From: Burkholderiales bacterium
GTDB taxonomy: Bacteria > Pseudomonadota > Gammaproteobacteria > Burkholderiales > Usitatibacteraceae
Length of the DNA: 64,000 bases
Direction of reading: 5' to 3'
Assembly: GCA_019634955.1 (NCBI GenBank)
Contig: JAHCAK010000012.1
Location: forward strand, 1 to 64,000
Part shown: positions 26,860 to 37,099 of the stretch, one piece after another
Numbering within the stretch: the first letter of the stretch is position 1
Layout: each line of letters starts with the position of its first letter
Program-made: the position numbers and the translations under genes
Notes under the pieces: generated by a model
What the model was told of the DNA's origin: nothing
The model's input: only the letters and a program-made list of their open reading frames with translations
Database searches by the model: none

Positions 26860-28651
26860 CGCGAAGGCCTTCCTCGCCGGGCTGCCCAACCTGCCCGGGG
26901 TCTACCGGTTCCTGAACGCCGCGGGCGAGGTGATCTACGTCGGCAAGGCGCGCGAGCTGAGGAAGCGCGTCTCGTCCTACTTCCAGAAGACGCCCGCCAG
27001 CCCGCGCACCGCGCTCATGGTGCAGCAGGTCGCCGGCGCCGAGACCACCGTCACGCGCACCGAGGCCGAGGCGCTGCTGCTGGAAGCCAACCTCATCAAG
27101 TCGCTGCAGCCGCGCTACAACGTCCTCTTCCGCGACGACAAGAGCTACGGCTACATCCTCGTGACCTCCCACCGCTTCCCGCAGATCCGCTTCTACCGCG
27201 GCGCGCAGGAGAAGCCCAACCGCTACTTCGGCCCCTTCCCGAGCGCGTGGGCGGTGCGCGAGACGATCGGCCACCTGCAGAAGATCTTCCGGCTGCGCAC
27301 CTGCGACGACACGGTGTTCAGCCACCGCTCGCGCCCGTGCCTGCTGGCGCAGATCCACCGCTGCTCGGCGCCGTGCGTCGGGCAGATCGCCGAGGAGGAC
27401 TACCGGCGCGACGTCGGGCACGCCGCCCAGTTCCTCGAGGGCCGCGAGGACGAGGTGGTGGCCGAGCTCACGCGGAAGATGGAGGCCGCCTCGGAGCGGC
27501 AGGACTACGAGGCGGCCGCGCGCTTCCGCGACGAGATCCGCATGCTGCAGCGCATCCTCTCGGGCCAGGCCGTGGAGGCGCTGGGCGCGCGCGACGCCGA
27601 CGTCGTGGCCGCGGTGGACAAGGACGGCGCCTGGTGCGTGACGCTCGCCATGGTGCGCGGCGGCCGCCACCTCGGCGACCGCAGCTTCTTCCCGCAGAAC
27701 GCCGCCGGCAGCGACGCGGCCACCGTCGTCGGCGCCTTCCTCGCGCAGCACTACGCCGTGCAGCCGGTGCCGGCGCGGGTGGTCGCCGACGCGGTCGAGG
27801 ACGCCCCGGCGCTCGCGGAAGTGCTCGAGGCCGTCGCCGGCCGCGCCGTCACGGTGCTCACGCGCCCGCAGGGCGAGGCGCGCCTGTGGCTGGAGATGGC
27901 GAGGAAGAACGCGGAGCTCGCGCTTGCGAGCCGGCTCTCGGCCCAGGCCACGCAGGAGGCGAGGGGGGCCGCGCTCACGGAGTTCCTCGGCGCCGCGTCC
28001 CCCGTGTCGCGGATCGAGTGCTTCGACGTGAGCCACACGATGGGCGAGGCCACGGTCGCCTCGTGCGTGGTCTACGACCGGGGCGGCATGCAGCCCTCCG
28101 AGTACCGCCGCTTCAACGTGAAGGACGTGGCCGCCGGCGACGACTACGGCGCCATGCGCTACGCGCTCGAGGCCCGCTACCGCAAGCTCGCCGAGGGCGA
28201 GGGGAAGACCCCGGACCTCGTCCTCATCGACGGCGGCATCGGGCAGCTGAACGCCGCGCGCGCCGTGATGCAGGACCTGGGGCTCGCCGACATCGCGATG
28301 GTGGGCGTGGCCAAGGGCGAGGAGAGGAAGCCCGGGCTGGAGCAGCTCTTCGTGGCGGGCGAGGAGGGCGCGCGCCGGCTTCCCCCCGACCACCCGGCGC
28401 TGCACCTCGTCCAGCAGGTGCGCGACGAGGCCCACCGCTTCGCCATCACCGGGCACCGCGCCCGGCGCGGCAAGGCGCGCACGGCCTCGCGGCTGGAGGA
28501 CATCGGCGCCGTCGGCCCGAAGCGGCGGCAGAAGCTGCTCGCCCACTTCGGCGGGCTGCAGGGAGTGGTCGCGGCGAGCGTGGAGGATCTCCAGCGGGTC
28601 GAGGGGATCAGCCGTAAACTGGCGCAAAGGATCTACGACGAGCTGCACTGA
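26849..28651 (+). CDS. uvrC: UvrABC system protein C
   Basis: This 600-residue nucleotide excision repair nuclease makes both incisions around a lesion. The N-terminal GIY-YIG domain (about 12-90) shows GVYRFLNAAGEVIYVGKAREL, a UVR motif lies near 205-240, and the RNase H-like domain (about 370-520) carries SRIECFDVSHTMGE and LVLIDGGIGQLNAA. Tandem helix-hairpin-helix motifs end the protein. The start is GTG at 26849 inside nagZ. The uvrC stop shares one base with the pgsA start. Confidence 0.96.
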   Translation: MAFDAKAFLAGLPNLPGVYRFLNAAGEVIYVGKARELRKRVSSYFQKTPASPRTALMVQQVAGAETTVTRTEAEALLLEANLIKSLQPRYNVLFRDDKSYGYILVTSHRFPQIRFYRGAQEKPNRYFGPFPSAWAVRETIGHLQKIFRLRTCDDTVFSHRSRPCLLAQIHRCSAPCVGQIAEEDYRRDVGHAAQFLEGREDEVVAELTRKMEAASERQDYEAAARFRDEIRMLQRILSGQAVEALGARDADVVAAVDKDGAWCVTLAMVRGGRHLGDRSFFPQNAAGSDAATVVGAFLAQHYAVQPVPARVVADAVEDAPALAEVLEAVAGRAVTVLTRPQGEARLWLEMARKNAELALASRLSAQATQEARGAALTEFLGAASPVSRIECFDVSHTMGEATVASCVVYDRGGMQPSEYRRFNVKDVAAGDDYGAMRYALEARYRKLAEGEGKTPDLVLIDGGIGQLNAARAVMQDLGLADIAMVGVAKGEERKPGLEQLFVAGEEGARRLPPDHPALHLVQQVRDEAHRFAITGHRARRGKARTASRLEDIGAVGPKRRQKLLAHFGGLQGVVAASVEDLQRVEGISRKLAQRIYDELH

Positions 28652-29241
28652 TGCTGCCCAAGGAACACACCCTCCCGCTCATCCTCACCTACCTGCGGAT
28701 CGTCGCGATCCCGCTCTTCGTGGCGGTGCTCTACGTCCCGGAGTCGTGGATCGCCGAGCGCACGGCGAGCGTGATCTCCATGTGGATCTTCATCCTCGCG
28801 GCGATCACCGACTGGGCCGACGGCTACCTCGCGCGCCGGTGGAACCAGACGACGCCGTTCGGCGCGTTCCTGGACCCCGTGGCCGACAAGCTCATGGTGG
28901 CCGCGGCGCTCATCGTGCTCACCGAGAAGGGCTACGTCGACCCGCTCGCCACCCTCATCATCATCTCGCGCGAGATCACGATCTCGGCGCTGCGCGAGTG
29001 GATGGCGCAGGTGGGCAACGCGAAGAGCGTCGCGGTGAACATGCTGGGCAAGGTGAAGACGGTGACCCAGCTCGTGGCGATCCCGTTCCTGCTCTTCAAC
29101 GGCGTGCTCTTCGGGCTCTTCCACACCAACCCGCTGGGCCGCGTGCTCATCTGGATCGCCGCCCTCATCACCCTCTGGTCGATGGTGGTCTACCTGCGGG
29201 CGGCGCTGCGGCCGGCGGCGGAGGGCGAGGGCGACGGCTAG
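28651..29241 (+). CDS. pgsA: CDP-diacylglycerol-glycerol-3-phosphate 3-phosphatidyltransferase
   Basis: This is a 196-residue inner-membrane enzyme making phosphatidylglycerol phosphate. The CDP-alcohol phosphotransferase signature is complete: DWADGYLARRWNQTTPFGAFLDPVADK, which matches D-x2-DG-x2-AR-x8-G-x3-D-x3-D. It has about four to six hydrophobic helices. It ends the long coupled operon, and its stop codon overlaps the stop of the convergent RCC1 gene. In many proteobacteria tRNA-Gly follows directly, which is not the case here. Confidence 0.96.
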   Translation: MLPKEHTLPLILTYLRIVAIPLFVAVLYVPESWIAERTASVISMWIFILAAITDWADGYLARRWNQTTPFGAFLDPVADKLMVAAALIVLTEKGYVDPLATLIIISREITISALREWMAQVGNAKSVAVNMLGKVKTVTQLVAIPFLLFNGVLFGLFHTNPLGRVLIWIAALITLWSMVVYLRAALRPAAEGEGDG

Positions 29242-32200
29242 AAGCGGTGGCGCACGAGGGAAACCGTGCGCCCGCCCGGCAGCGTCATCGTGGCGCTCGC
29301 GGCGTCGTGGAAGTCGATCGTCACCGGCGCCACGTTGTCGTTCACGCGGGTGGGCGCGCGGTACGGGCCGGTGAGCGTCTGCCCGTTGGCGTAGCTCCAC
29401 CAGCTCCCCGTGAAGCGCCGCGGGTCGGGCGTCGGGAAGACCGACAGGTACCACACGGCGTTGCCGGCGTCGTCGTACATGTAGCCCGCGAGATCCGCCT
29501 GCGGCCCGCCCTGGCCGTTCTGCCACTCGATGAAGAAGCCGCGCCCGCTCTCGGCCGGGTTCCACCACCAGCCGTTCTCGGGCTGGCGCGCGAGGGGCGG
29601 CCCGGCGAGCCCGCCCGGCATGATGTTGAACCGCTCGAGGGGGACGGCGCCGCCGGGCCAGACCATCGTGCCCTGCGTCGCGGTGTTGAACGACAGCGTG
29701 ATCGTGCCGGCCGTCGAGATGGTGGGCTGCCGGTAGCTCCCGGCGAGGGTCTGCCCGCCGCGCGCGTCGAGGAGGTCGCCCACGAAGAGCGAGCCGTCGA
29801 GCGAGGTCGTGCCCGTGGCCACGTACCAGCGCGACCGGCCGGATTCATCGTAGAGGAAGGCCGCGAAGAAGATGTGGTTGCCGGCCACCTCGATGGAATA
29901 CCCGCGCCCGCCCTCGGCCGGGTTCCACCACCACCCGGTCTGCGGGGCCTGCGGCTTGCACTCGCGCGTCGCGGGCACCGTGATGACGCCGCGGTTGAGG
30001 CCGCCGTTGAGCATCGACGAGGGCGTGGGGCCGTAGCCCACGTAGAAGGTCGCCCCGCCGATGTTCACGAGCGAGGTGCCGTTGAGGATGGCCACCGACT
30101 GCCCCTGCGCCGAGAGCGTGCCCGTCACGTAGGCCTGCAGCTGGGCCGCCGTGACGGCCACGAGCTGCCCGGCCGCGCTCAGTTGCGCGAGCACGCAGGC
30201 CACGGGCGCGTCCTTGGCGCCGGCCCGGGAGACGGTCTTGCCATAGGCCACGGGCGGCGTGCCGTCGGGCGAGGCCTTGACGATGTCGGCCGGCGCCAGC
30301 GCGAAGACGTAAACGCTGCCGGTCGTGCCCACGTCCTGCGCGCGGTAGCGGATGCGCGCGGTCACGTCCCCGCCCGCGGGCGAGGCGACCACGAGGAACA
30401 CCGGCACCTTGTCGGCGGGAATCGACGAGGCGACGTCGGGCCGCAGGTCGAGGAACCAGTCGTTGGCGGCGACCGAACCGCCGCCGTCGCGCCTCAGCAC
30501 GACCACCGGGGCATTGCGCCCGAGGAGGGTGCCGTCGCCCACCTCGCCGTCGACGTTGTAGCCCCAGCCCCAGGCGCTGCCGTCGGCACGCGAGGCGACC
30601 GCGTGGAAATAGCCCGTGGAGAATTCCGCCACCGGGGCGATGCCGGGCACGGGCGCCGGAGCCGCGCGGTAACCTGCGGTGGCGTCGCCGAGCTGGCCGC
30701 TGCCGTTGCCGCCCCACGCGAAGAGGGTGCCGTTGCGGTCCAGCGCAAGGGAATGGCTGAGGCCGGCCTCGAGAGCCACGACGCCGGAAAGCCCGGTTAT
30801 CGGCACCGGCGAGAGGCGGGTCGCGAGAGTGCCATCGCCGAGCTCCCCGCTGCCATTGCTGCCCCAGGCGACGGCCGTGCCGTCCGCCCGGGCCGCGAGC
30901 GAGTGGTATTCGCCGGCCCCGATCGCGGTGGCGTTGGCGAGGCCGGAGACCGTCACGGGACTGGCGCGGCTCGCCGTCGTGCCGTCGCCCAGCTGCCCGT
31001 ACGCATTGGACCCGATCGCCAGCACGCGGCCGTCCGAGCGCAACGCGAGGATGTGGGCGAAGCCGGCGGCGATGGCGGTCACCTGCGAGAGCCCCGCGAC
31101 CTGCACCGGCGTGTCGGACCACAGGAAGGTGGCGTTGGCGCCGAGCTGGCCGTCGAAGTTGCTGCCCCACGCCCAGACGGTGCCGTCCGAACGCAACGCG
31201 ACGCCGAGGTTGAACCCGGCCGCGATCGCCGTGACGCCCGATAGCCCCGGGATCCGCGCCGGCGTCGAGCGTGCCTGGCCGGGGCCGGTGCCGAGCGCCC
31301 CGAGGACGTTGGCCCCCCACGACCACACGGTGCCGTCGCCCGCGAGCGCATAGGAAGTGGCGTAACCCGCGGCGACGGCGGTCGCGCCGGAGAGCGCGGA
31401 CACCGCGACGGGCACGGTCCGGAACACGGCCACGCCCAGCCCCAGCTGGCCGTCGCTGTTGGAGCCCCAGCCCCACACGCGGCCATCCTGGCCGATCGCG
31501 TGGGCGCTCGAACGGCCGGCGTTCACGGCGGAAATCGCGGCGACCCCGCCGACGCGCACGGGCCGGTCGCGGTCCGTCGTGGTGCCGTCGCCCAGCTGGC
31601 CCTCGGCGTTCGCGCCCCAGGCCCACACGGTGCCATCGGCGCGCAGCGCAACCGCGAAACGCAGCCCTGCCGAGACGGCCGTCGCGTTGTCGAGCGAGAC
31701 GACGCGCACCGGCGCCCTCGACACGAGGAAGCTCGCGCCGCCGTCGCCCAGCTCGCCGAACAGGTTGTCGCCCCAGGCCCACACCGAGCCGTCCTCGCGC
31801 AACGCGAGCGAGAATTCCGAGCCGGCGGAAATCGCGCGAACGCCGGTGAGACCCGCGACGGCCGTGGGCGAGGACCGGTCGCCGGTGGCGTTGATGCCCA
31901 GCTGGCCGTACGGGTTCGCGCCCCAGGCCCACACCGTCCCGTCGCGGCGAAGCGCGAGCGAGTGCGCGTCGCCCGCCGAGACGGCAACCACGTCGGTGAG
32001 CCCGGGGACAGCCGCGGGTGTCGCGCGCGACGCCGTGGTCCCATCGCCGAGCTGGCCGCGCGCGTTGCTGCCCCAGGCCCAGACCGTCCCGTCCGAGCGC
32101 ACGGCCAGCGCGTGGTCGCCGCCCGCGGAGAGGGCGGTGACGCCGGCGAGGCCCGCGACGGCGACGGGCTCGAGCCTCGTCGCGGTCGTGCCGTCGCCCA

Positions 32201-32663
32201 GTTGCCCGCTCTCGTTGGAACCCCAGGCGCGCACCGTCCCGTCGCTGCGCAGGGCGAGGGTGAAATACCCTCCGGCGTCGACCGCGGTGATCCCGGAGAG
32301 CCCGGTGACCACGACCGGGACCTCGCGGGCGGTGTAGGTGCCGTCGCCCAGCTGGCCGCCGAGGTTGTCGCCGACCGCGAGCACGGTGCCGTCCGCGCGC
32401 AGGGCGACGGTGTGCAGCACGCCTCCGGAGATCGCCCGCGCGCCGCGCAGGGAGGGAAGTTCCAGCGGCGTCGAGAACGCGAGGGGGCGGCCGTTGCCCA
32501 GTTGCCCCCAGTCGTCGTTGCCCCAGGCGACCACGATGCCGTCCGCGCCGACGGCCAGGCTGTGCCCGCTGCCGGCCGCGAGACGCCCCGCCGCCATCGC
32601 CCCCGCCTCGGCCAGGACCAGGCCAAGGAAGACCAGCGCCTTCGCCGCGAATCGCGCATCCAT
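29238..32663 (-). CDS. RCC1-repeat secreted protein with two GWWWNP domains
   Basis: This is an 1141-residue predicted exported protein with an N-terminal hydrophobic leader ([18 protein letters not shown]). From about residue 30 to 740 it carries about 14 RCC1 repeats of roughly 50 residues, each with the core W-G-x-N-x-x-G-Q-L-G-D-G-T; these should form two seven-bladed propellers. After a linker, the C-terminal third holds two copies of a domain opening with [13 protein letters not shown] or [13 protein letters not shown], a module seen in large betaproteobacterial surface proteins. Ligand and role are unknown. It lies on the strand opposite to pgsA and tRNA-Gly and interrupts their usual adjacency. 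Family is clear; function is not. Confidence 0.85.
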   Translation of the reverse strand: MDARFAAKALVFLGLVLAEAGAMAAGRLAAGSGHSLAVGADGIVVAWGNDDWGQLGNGRPLAFSTPLELPSLRGARAISGGVLHTVALRADGTVLAVGDNLGGQLGDGTYTAREVPVVVTGLSGITAVDAGGYFTLALRSDGTVRAWGSNESGQLGDGTTATRLEPVAVAGLAGVTALSAGGDHALAVRSDGTVWAWGSNARGQLGDGTTASRATPAAVPGLTDVVAVSAGDAHSLALRRDGTVWAWGANPYGQLGINATGDRSSPTAVAGLTGVRAISAGSEFSLALREDGSVWAWGDNLFGELGDGGASFLVSRAPVRVVSLDNATAVSAGLRFAVALRADGTVWAWGANAEGQLGDGTTTDRDRPVRVGGVAAISAVNAGRSSAHAIGQDGRVWGWGSNSDGQLGLGVAVFRTVPVAVSALSGATAVAAGYATSYALAGDGTVWSWGANVLGALGTGPGQARSTPARIPGLSGVTAIAAGFNLGVALRSDGTVWAWGSNFDGQLGANATFLWSDTPVQVAGLSQVTAIAAGFAHILALRSDGRVLAIGSNAYGQLGDGTTASRASPVTVSGLANATAIGAGEYHSLAARADGTAVAWGSNGSGELGDGTLATRLSPVPITGLSGVVALEAGLSHSLALDRNGTLFAWGGNGSGQLGDATAGYRAAPAPVPGIAPVAEFSTGYFHAVASRADGSAWGWGYNVDGEVGDGTLLGRNAPVVVLRRDGGGSVAANDWFLDLRPDVASSIPADKVPVFLVVASPAGGDVTARIRYRAQDVGTTGSVYVFALAPADIVKASPDGTPPVAYGKTVSRAGAKDAPVACVLAQLSAAGQLVAVTAAQLQAYVTGTLSAQGQSVAILNGTSLVNIGGATFYVGYGPTPSSMLNGGLNRGVITVPATRECKPQAPQTGWWWNPAEGGRGYSIEVAGNHIFFAAFLYDESGRSRWYVATGTTSLDGSLFVGDLLDARGGQTLAGSYRQPTISTAGTITLSFNTATQGTMVWPGGAVPLERFNIMPGGLAGPPLARQPENGWWWNPAESGRGFFIEWQNGQGGPQADLAGYMYDDAGNAVWYLSVFPTPDPRRFTGSWWSYANGQTLTGPYRAPTRVNDNVAPVTIDFHDAASATMTLPGGRTVSLVRHRF

Positions 32664-32741
32664 GGGGCGAGCATATCCCCCGGAATCGCGGGGTCAAGCC
32701 GGCCCGCGGGCGCCCGGTTGCCGCGCCCGCCGCGAAGCCGC

Positions 32742-32747
32742 TATAAT
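32742..32747 (+). promoter_or_regulatory. -10 box for tRNA-Gly
   Basis: A perfect TATAAT ends 12 bases before the first base of the mature tRNA-Gly. No strong -35 hexamer is visible in the GC-rich stretch upstream. Position and perfect match make it the likely promoter. Confidence 0.6.
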
Positions 32748-32759
32748 GCGGGGCTTCAC

Positions 32760-32835
32760 GCGGCAGTAGCTCAGTTGGTAGAGCGCAACCTTGCCAAGGT
32801 TGAGGTCGAGAGTTCGAGACTCTTCTGCCGCTCCA
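32760..32835 (+). tRNA. tRNA-Gly (anticodon GCC)
   Basis: A 76-base cloverleaf is readable. The acceptor stem pairs GCGGCAG with CTGCCGC, the D arm has AGCTCAGTTGGTAGAGC, the anticodon stem CAACC/GGTTG encloses TTGCCAA with anticodon GCC, and the T arm contains GTTCGAGAC. The CCA end is encoded. It corresponds to glyW, which in many proteobacteria lies just after pgsA and just before tRNA-Cys. Confidence 0.97.
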
Positions 32836-32842
32836 GATTCCC

Positions 32843-32871
32843 TTCGGGGGGAGGCCCATCCTCCCCCCGAA
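32843..32871 (+). repeat. tRNA-associated hairpin element, copy 1
   Basis: A perfect 12-bp stem (TTCGGGGGGAGG with CCTCCCCCCGAA) with loop CCCAT lies eight bases after tRNA-Gly. It is flanked by TTCCC upstream and TCGTTTCC downstream. A near-identical element lies upstream of tRNA-Cys at 41040-41066. It could act as the tRNA-Gly terminator, although no T tract follows directly. Confidence 0.75.
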
Positions 32872-32909
32872 TCGTTTCCGCCGGCCCCCATCCCGCCCCG
32901 GCCCGTGCC

Positions 32910-34490
32910 ATGACCCCATCGCGCCCCCCGCTCACGATCCGCCTGCACGCGGAGGACAACGTGGCGGTCGTGGCCAACGACGGGGGCCTCGACGCCGGCA
33001 CCGTCTTGCCGGAAGGCATCCCGGGCGCCGGGCTCACGCTTCTCGACAAGGTGCCGCAGGGCCACAAGGTGGCGCTCGCGGACATTCCCGAAGGCGGCGC
33101 CGTGCGCCGCTACGGCGTCACCATCGGCTTCGCCTTGAAGGCGCTCGCCGCGGGAAGCTGGGTGCACGAGCGCGTGCTGGCCATCCCCGAGGCGCGCTCG
33201 CTCGAGGGCCTGCCCATGGCTACCGTGAAGCCCGCGCCGCTGCCGCCGCTGGAGGGCTTCACCTTCGAGGGCTTCCGCAACGCCGACGGCTCCGTGGGCA
33301 CGCGCAACATTCTCGCGGTGACCACCACGGTGCAATGCGTGGCCGGGGTGGTGGCGCAGGCCGTGGCGCGCATCAAGGCGGAGCTGCTGCCGCAATTCCC
33401 CAACGTCGACGACGTGGTGGGGCTCGAGCACGCCTATGGCTGCGGCGTGGCCATCGACGCGCCCGACGCGGCGATCCCGATCCGCACCCTCCGGCACATC
33501 TCGCTCAATCCCAACTTCGGCGGCGAGGTGCTGGTGGTGAGCCTGGGCTGCGAGAAGCTGCAGCCGGACCGGCTGCTGCCCCCGGGCTCGTTTCCGATCG
33601 CCGACGGGCGCGACGCGGGCGCGGGGCCGGACACCGTGTGCCTGCAGTCGCCGGACCACGTGGGCTTCCAGTCGATGCTGGACGACATCGTCGCGCGCGC
33701 CCGCCCGCACCTCGAGCGGCTCGACGCGCGCCGGCGCGAGACGATCCCCGCCTCGGCGCTCGTGGTCGGCGTGCAGTGCGGGGGCAGCGACGCCTTCTCG
33801 GGCTTCACCGCCAACCCCGCCGTGGGCTTCGCCGCGGACCTCCTCGTGCGCGCGGGCGCGACCGTCATGTTCAGCGAGAACACCGAGGTGCGCGACGCGG
33901 TCGAGCAGCTCACCCGCCGCGCCGCCACGCCGGAGGTGGCCGAGGCCGTCGTGCGCGAGCTGGGCTGGTACGACCGCTACCTCGAGCGCGGCCGCGCCGA
34001 CCGCACCGCCAATACCACGCCGGGCAACAAGGCCGGCGGGCTCGCCAACATCGCCGAGAAGGCGATGGGCTCGATCGTGAAGAGCGGCACTGCGCCCATC
34101 GCGCACGTGCTGCCGCCCGGGGAGAAGCTCGCGCCCGGCCAGCGCGGGCTCGTCTTCGCCGCAACGCCCGCGAGCGACTTCATCTGCGGCACGCTGCAGC
34201 TCGCCGCCGGCATGAACGTGCACGTCTTCACCACCGGCCGCGGCACGCCCTACGGCCTCGCGGCATGCCCCGTGATCAAGGTCGCCACGCGCACCGACCT
34301 CGCGCGCCGCTGGCACGACCTCATGGACCTCGATGCCGGGCGCATCGCCACCGGGGAAGCGACCATCGAGGAGGCGGGCTGGGAGCTCTTCCGGCTCATC
34401 CTCGACGTGGCGAGCGGGCGGCGCACCTGGGCGGAGCGCTGGAAGCTCGCCAACGCGCTCGTGCTCTTCAACCCCGCGCCCGTCACCTGA
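32910..34490 (+). CDS. garD: Galactarate dehydratase
   Basis: This 526-residue enzyme of the UxaA/GarD family dehydrates meso-galactarate to 5-keto-4-deoxy-glucarate. The N-terminal SAF-like domain (about 1-90) has [15 protein letters not shown] and [13 protein letters not shown], and the C-terminal dehydratase shows [56 protein letters not shown] and [17 protein letters not shown]. Length fits GarD (about 523) rather than altronate dehydratase. The ATG at 32910 follows the tRNA-Gly hairpin by 38 bases, and no own promoter or operator is evident. It is convergent with the LacI regulator. Confidence 0.9.
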   Translation: MTPSRPPLTIRLHAEDNVAVVANDGGLDAGTVLPEGIPGAGLTLLDKVPQGHKVALADIPEGGAVRRYGVTIGFALKALAAGSWVHERVLAIPEARSLEGLPMATVKPAPLPPLEGFTFEGFRNADGSVGTRNILAVTTTVQCVAGVVAQAVARIKAELLPQFPNVDDVVGLEHAYGCGVAIDAPDAAIPIRTLRHISLNPNFGGEVLVVSLGCEKLQPDRLLPPGSFPIADGRDAGAGPDTVCLQSPDHVGFQSMLDDIVARARPHLERLDARRRETIPASALVVGVQCGGSDAFSGFTANPAVGFAADLLVRAGATVMFSENTEVRDAVEQLTRRAATPEVAEAVVRELGWYDRYLERGRADRTANTTPGNKAGGLANIAEKAMGSIVKSGTAPIAHVLPPGEKLAPGQRGLVFAATPASDFICGTLQLAAGMNVHVFTTGRGTPYGLAACPVIKVATRTDLARRWHDLMDLDAGRIATGEATIEEAGWELFRLILDVASGRRTWAERWKLANALVLFNPAPVT

Positions 34491-34508
34491 CGAGCGGCAG
34501 TCCCGCAC

Positions 34509-35549
34509 TCACGTGCTTTCGCGCTCGACGAGCCGGAAGCCCACGTCCACCACCCGCTCCGCGACCTCGCGGCCCTCGATGCGCGCGATGAGCGCCTCGG
34601 CGGCGAGCTGGCCGATCCGGGCCTTCTCGATGGCAATGGTCGTCAGGGAGGGCGAGGTGTGCGCCGCGAAGTCGAAGTCGCCGAAGCCGATCACGGCGAG
34701 ATCCTCCGGGATGCGCAGGCCGCGCTGCTGCGCCTCGGCGACGACGCCCTGTGCCAGGGGGTCCGAGCTGCAGGCAACGGCGCTCACGCGCTCGCCCCGG
34801 CGCAGGAGGTCCGCGAAGCCCTCGCGGCCGAACTGGAACTTGCCGGGCGGGGGCTCGAGACTGGCGGGCACGGCGTCGATGCCGGCCTCGGCGAGCGCCT
34901 CCTCGATCCCGCGCCGGCGCACGCCCGCGCGGGGATCCTTGCCCCAGACGAGGCCGATCCGCCGGTGCCCCTTCGCGAGCAGGTGGCGGGCCATGGCCGC
35001 GCCCGCCTTCTCGTGCGAGAAGCCCACCAGCATGTCGATGGGCGTCGGCGTCAGGTCCCACGCCTCCACCACGGGAATGTGCGAGGCGATGAGGCGCCGC
35101 CGCGTCTGCGGGGAGTGGTTGATGCCGGTGAGGTAGATACCTTCGGGCCGCCGCCCGAGGATGCCCGCGATCAGCTCGTCCTCGCGCTGTTCGTAGGACG
35201 AGAGCCCCAGGAGCACCTCGTAGCCCTCCGCGCGCAGGCGGTCGGTGAATGCCTGGATGGCGTCCGCGAACATGCTGTTGGTGATCTGGGGGAAGACGGC
35301 CGCGATCACGCGGCTGCGCCGCGAGCGCAGGCTCCCGGCGAGGAAGTTGGGGACGTACCCGGTGCGCGCGACCACGGCGCGCACCCGCTCCAGCGTGTCG
35401 GGGGTGACGAGTTCGGGGTTGTTGAGGGCCCGGGAGACGGTGATGGGGGAGACGCCGGCCACCTTGGCCACGTCGCGGATGGTGACCGCCTTGCCGGCGC
35501 GCGGGGCGGGCGCCGCGTCGCGGGGCGGGCGGGGCGGGGTACGGGCCAT
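34509..35549 (-). CDS. LacI family regulator, GntR (gluconate)-like
   Basis: This 346-residue repressor has an N-terminal tail of about 20 residues rich in Pro and Arg, then a LacI-type helix-turn-helix TIRDVAKVAGVSPITVSRALN and hinge helix region FLAGSLRSRRSR. The ligand-binding domain (about 80-340) resembles the GntR/IdnR subgroup (IAAVFPQITNSMFADAI, DLAVIGFGDFDFAAH). It is divergent from gudD. Two matches to the GntR operator pattern TGNTACC-GGTANCA lie in the shared intergenic region, so it probably represses both itself and the gudD operon. The inducer is likely a sugar acid such as glucarate or galactarate (inference from neighbours). Confidence 0.9.
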   Translation of the reverse strand: MARTPPRPPRDAAPAPRAGKAVTIRDVAKVAGVSPITVSRALNNPELVTPDTLERVRAVVARTGYVPNFLAGSLRSRRSRVIAAVFPQITNSMFADAIQAFTDRLRAEGYEVLLGLSSYEQREDELIAGILGRRPEGIYLTGINHSPQTRRRLIASHIPVVEAWDLTPTPIDMLVGFSHEKAGAAMARHLLAKGHRRIGLVWGKDPRAGVRRRGIEEALAEAGIDAVPASLEPPPGKFQFGREGFADLLRRGERVSAVACSSDPLAQGVVAEAQQRGLRIPEDLAVIGFGDFDFAAHTSPSLTTIAIEKARIGQLAAEALIARIEGREVAERVVDVGFRLVEREST

Positions 35550-35587
35550 GGCCGCGAGGATAGTCCCGCCGGCTCGCCCTTGGCAAA

Positions 35588-35601
35588 TGCTACCGGTAAC
35601 A
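35588..35601. promoter_or_regulatory. LacI/GntR-type operator, site 1
   Basis: TGCTACCGGTAACA is a near-perfect palindrome (six of seven positions) centred on CCGG and close to the GntR operator consensus. It lies about 40 bases before the lacI-type start codon, where it could give autorepression. Confidence 0.65.
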
Positions 35602-35654
35602 GCGTTGGGCGGATCGCAGGCTGCCCGGATGCGGGGATTGCCTGCTTGGCGCGG

Positions 35655-35684
35655 TTGACAGGCCGGAAATGATACCGATACCAT
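35655..35684 (+). promoter_or_regulatory. gudD operon promoter overlapped by operator site 2
   Basis: A perfect TTGACA at 35655-35660 is followed after 18 bases by TACCAT at 35679-35684 as a -10. The palindrome-like ATGATACCGATACCAT at 35669-35684 covers the spacer and the -10 and matches the GntR-type operator pattern (5 of 7 symmetric positions). Bound repressor would block RNA polymerase. The gudD start codon lies about 43 bases downstream. Confidence 0.65.
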
Positions 35685-35727
35685 TTCCGGACAAGAACGA
35701 CCGCCCAGCTCGAGGAGGGGCCAGCCG

Positions 35728-37083
35728 ATGGTCGCGAACACCCCGGGGCACGCCGCCAGCGGCGCCCCCGTCGTCACGGAGTTGCGCGTCGTTCCCGTCG
35801 CGGGCCGCGACAGCATGCTGCTCAACCTGAGCGGCGCCCATGGGCCGTTCTTCACCCGCAACGTCGTCGTCGCGAAGGACAGCGCCGGCCACACCGGCGT
35901 GGGCGAGGTGCCCGGCGGCGAGAAGATCCGCCAGACGCTCGAGGAGGCCGCGCCGTTGGTGGTCGGCCAGCCGGTGAGCGCCACGAACCGCGTGTTGCAG
36001 GAAATGCGCCGCCGCTTCGGCGAGCGCGATGCCGGCGGGCGGGGCTTGCAGACCTTCGACCTTCGCACCGCGATCCACGCGATGACCGCGGTGGAGGCGG
36101 CGATGCTGGACCTCCTCGGGCAGTTCCTCGGCGTGCCGGTCGCGGACCTGCTGGGCGAGGGCCGGCAGCGCGACCGCGTGCAGGTGCTGGGCTACCTCTT
36201 CTACGTGGGCGACCGCACGCGCACCGACCTTCCCTACCGCGACGAGCGCGGCGCCGGCGACGACTGGTTCCGGCTTCGCAGCGAGAAGGCGTTGGACGCG
36301 GCGGCGGTGGTGCGCCTGGCCGAGGCCGCGCACGCGCGCTACGGCTTCGAGGACTTCAAGCTGAAGGGCGGCGTGCTGCGCGGCGAGGAGGAGGTCGAGG
36401 CCGTGCGCGCGCTGCACGGGCGCTTCCCGCGCGCGCGCATCACGCTCGACCCGAACGGCGGCTGGCTGCTCGACGACGCGGTCCGGCTCTGCCGCGACCT
36501 GCACGGCGTGCTCGCCTACGCGGAGGACCCTTGCGGCGCGGAAGGCGGCTTCTCGGGGCGCGAGGTGATGGCGGAGTTCCGTCGCGCGACCGGGCTGCCG
36601 ACGGCGACCAACATGGTCGCGACCGACTGGCGACAGATGGCGCACGCGCTGGCGCTGCAGTCCGTGGACATCCCGCTCGCCGACCCGCACTTCTGGACGA
36701 TGCAGGGCTCGGTGCGCGTGGCGCAGACCTGCCGCGACTGGGGCCTCACCTGGGGTTCGCACTCCAACAACCATTTCGACATCTCGCTCGCGATGGTCGC
36801 CCACACGGCCGCGGCGGCGCCCGGGCGCGTGACGGCCGTCGACACGCACTGGATCTGGCAGGACGGCCAGCGGCTCACGAAGGAGCCGTTCGCGATCCGC
36901 GGCGGGTTCATAGAACTGCCCGCGCGGCCGGGGCTGGGCGTGGAGATCGACGAGGCCGAGCTCGCGAAGGCGCACGGGCTCTACGAGTCCCACGGGCTGG
37001 GGGCTCGCGACGACGCCGTCGCGATGCAATTCCTGGTGCCGGGGTGGAAGTTCGACGCGAAGCGGCCCTGCCTGGTCCGCTGA
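35728..37083 (+). CDS. gudD: Glucarate dehydratase
   Basis: This 451-residue enolase-superfamily enzyme converts D-glucarate or L-idarate to 5-keto-4-deoxy-glucarate. Features of the family are intact: the catalytic Lys pair in DFKLKGG, magnesium ligands in TLDPNGGW and AEDPCG, and the catalytic His in [14 protein letters not shown]. Length matches GudD (about 446). GAGGAGGGG lies upstream of the ATG. It is the first gene of the operon gudD-garR-tctB-tctA-tctC and shares its product with garD on the other side of the regulator. Confidence 0.94.
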   Translation: MVANTPGHAASGAPVVTELRVVPVAGRDSMLLNLSGAHGPFFTRNVVVAKDSAGHTGVGEVPGGEKIRQTLEEAAPLVVGQPVSATNRVLQEMRRRFGERDAGGRGLQTFDLRTAIHAMTAVEAAMLDLLGQFLGVPVADLLGEGRQRDRVQVLGYLFYVGDRTRTDLPYRDERGAGDDWFRLRSEKALDAAAVVRLAEAAHARYGFEDFKLKGGVLRGEEEVEAVRALHGRFPRARITLDPNGGWLLDDAVRLCRDLHGVLAYAEDPCGAEGGFSGREVMAEFRRATGLPTATNMVATDWRQMAHALALQSVDIPLADPHFWTMQGSVRVAQTCRDWGLTWGSHSNNHFDISLAMVAHTAAAAPGRVTAVDTHWIWQDGQRLTKEPFAIRGGFIELPARPGLGVEIDEAELAKAHGLYESHGLGARDDAVAMQFLVPGWKFDAKRPCLVR

Positions 37084-37099
37084 CGACAGGAGGCATCTC

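Noticed and set aside
32760-32880. tRNA-Gly 3' end as a phage-type attachment site for the sugar-acid island
   Set aside because: The duplicated element is mainly the hairpin after the tRNA, not an exact copy of the tRNA 3' end, and no integrase gene lies in the island.
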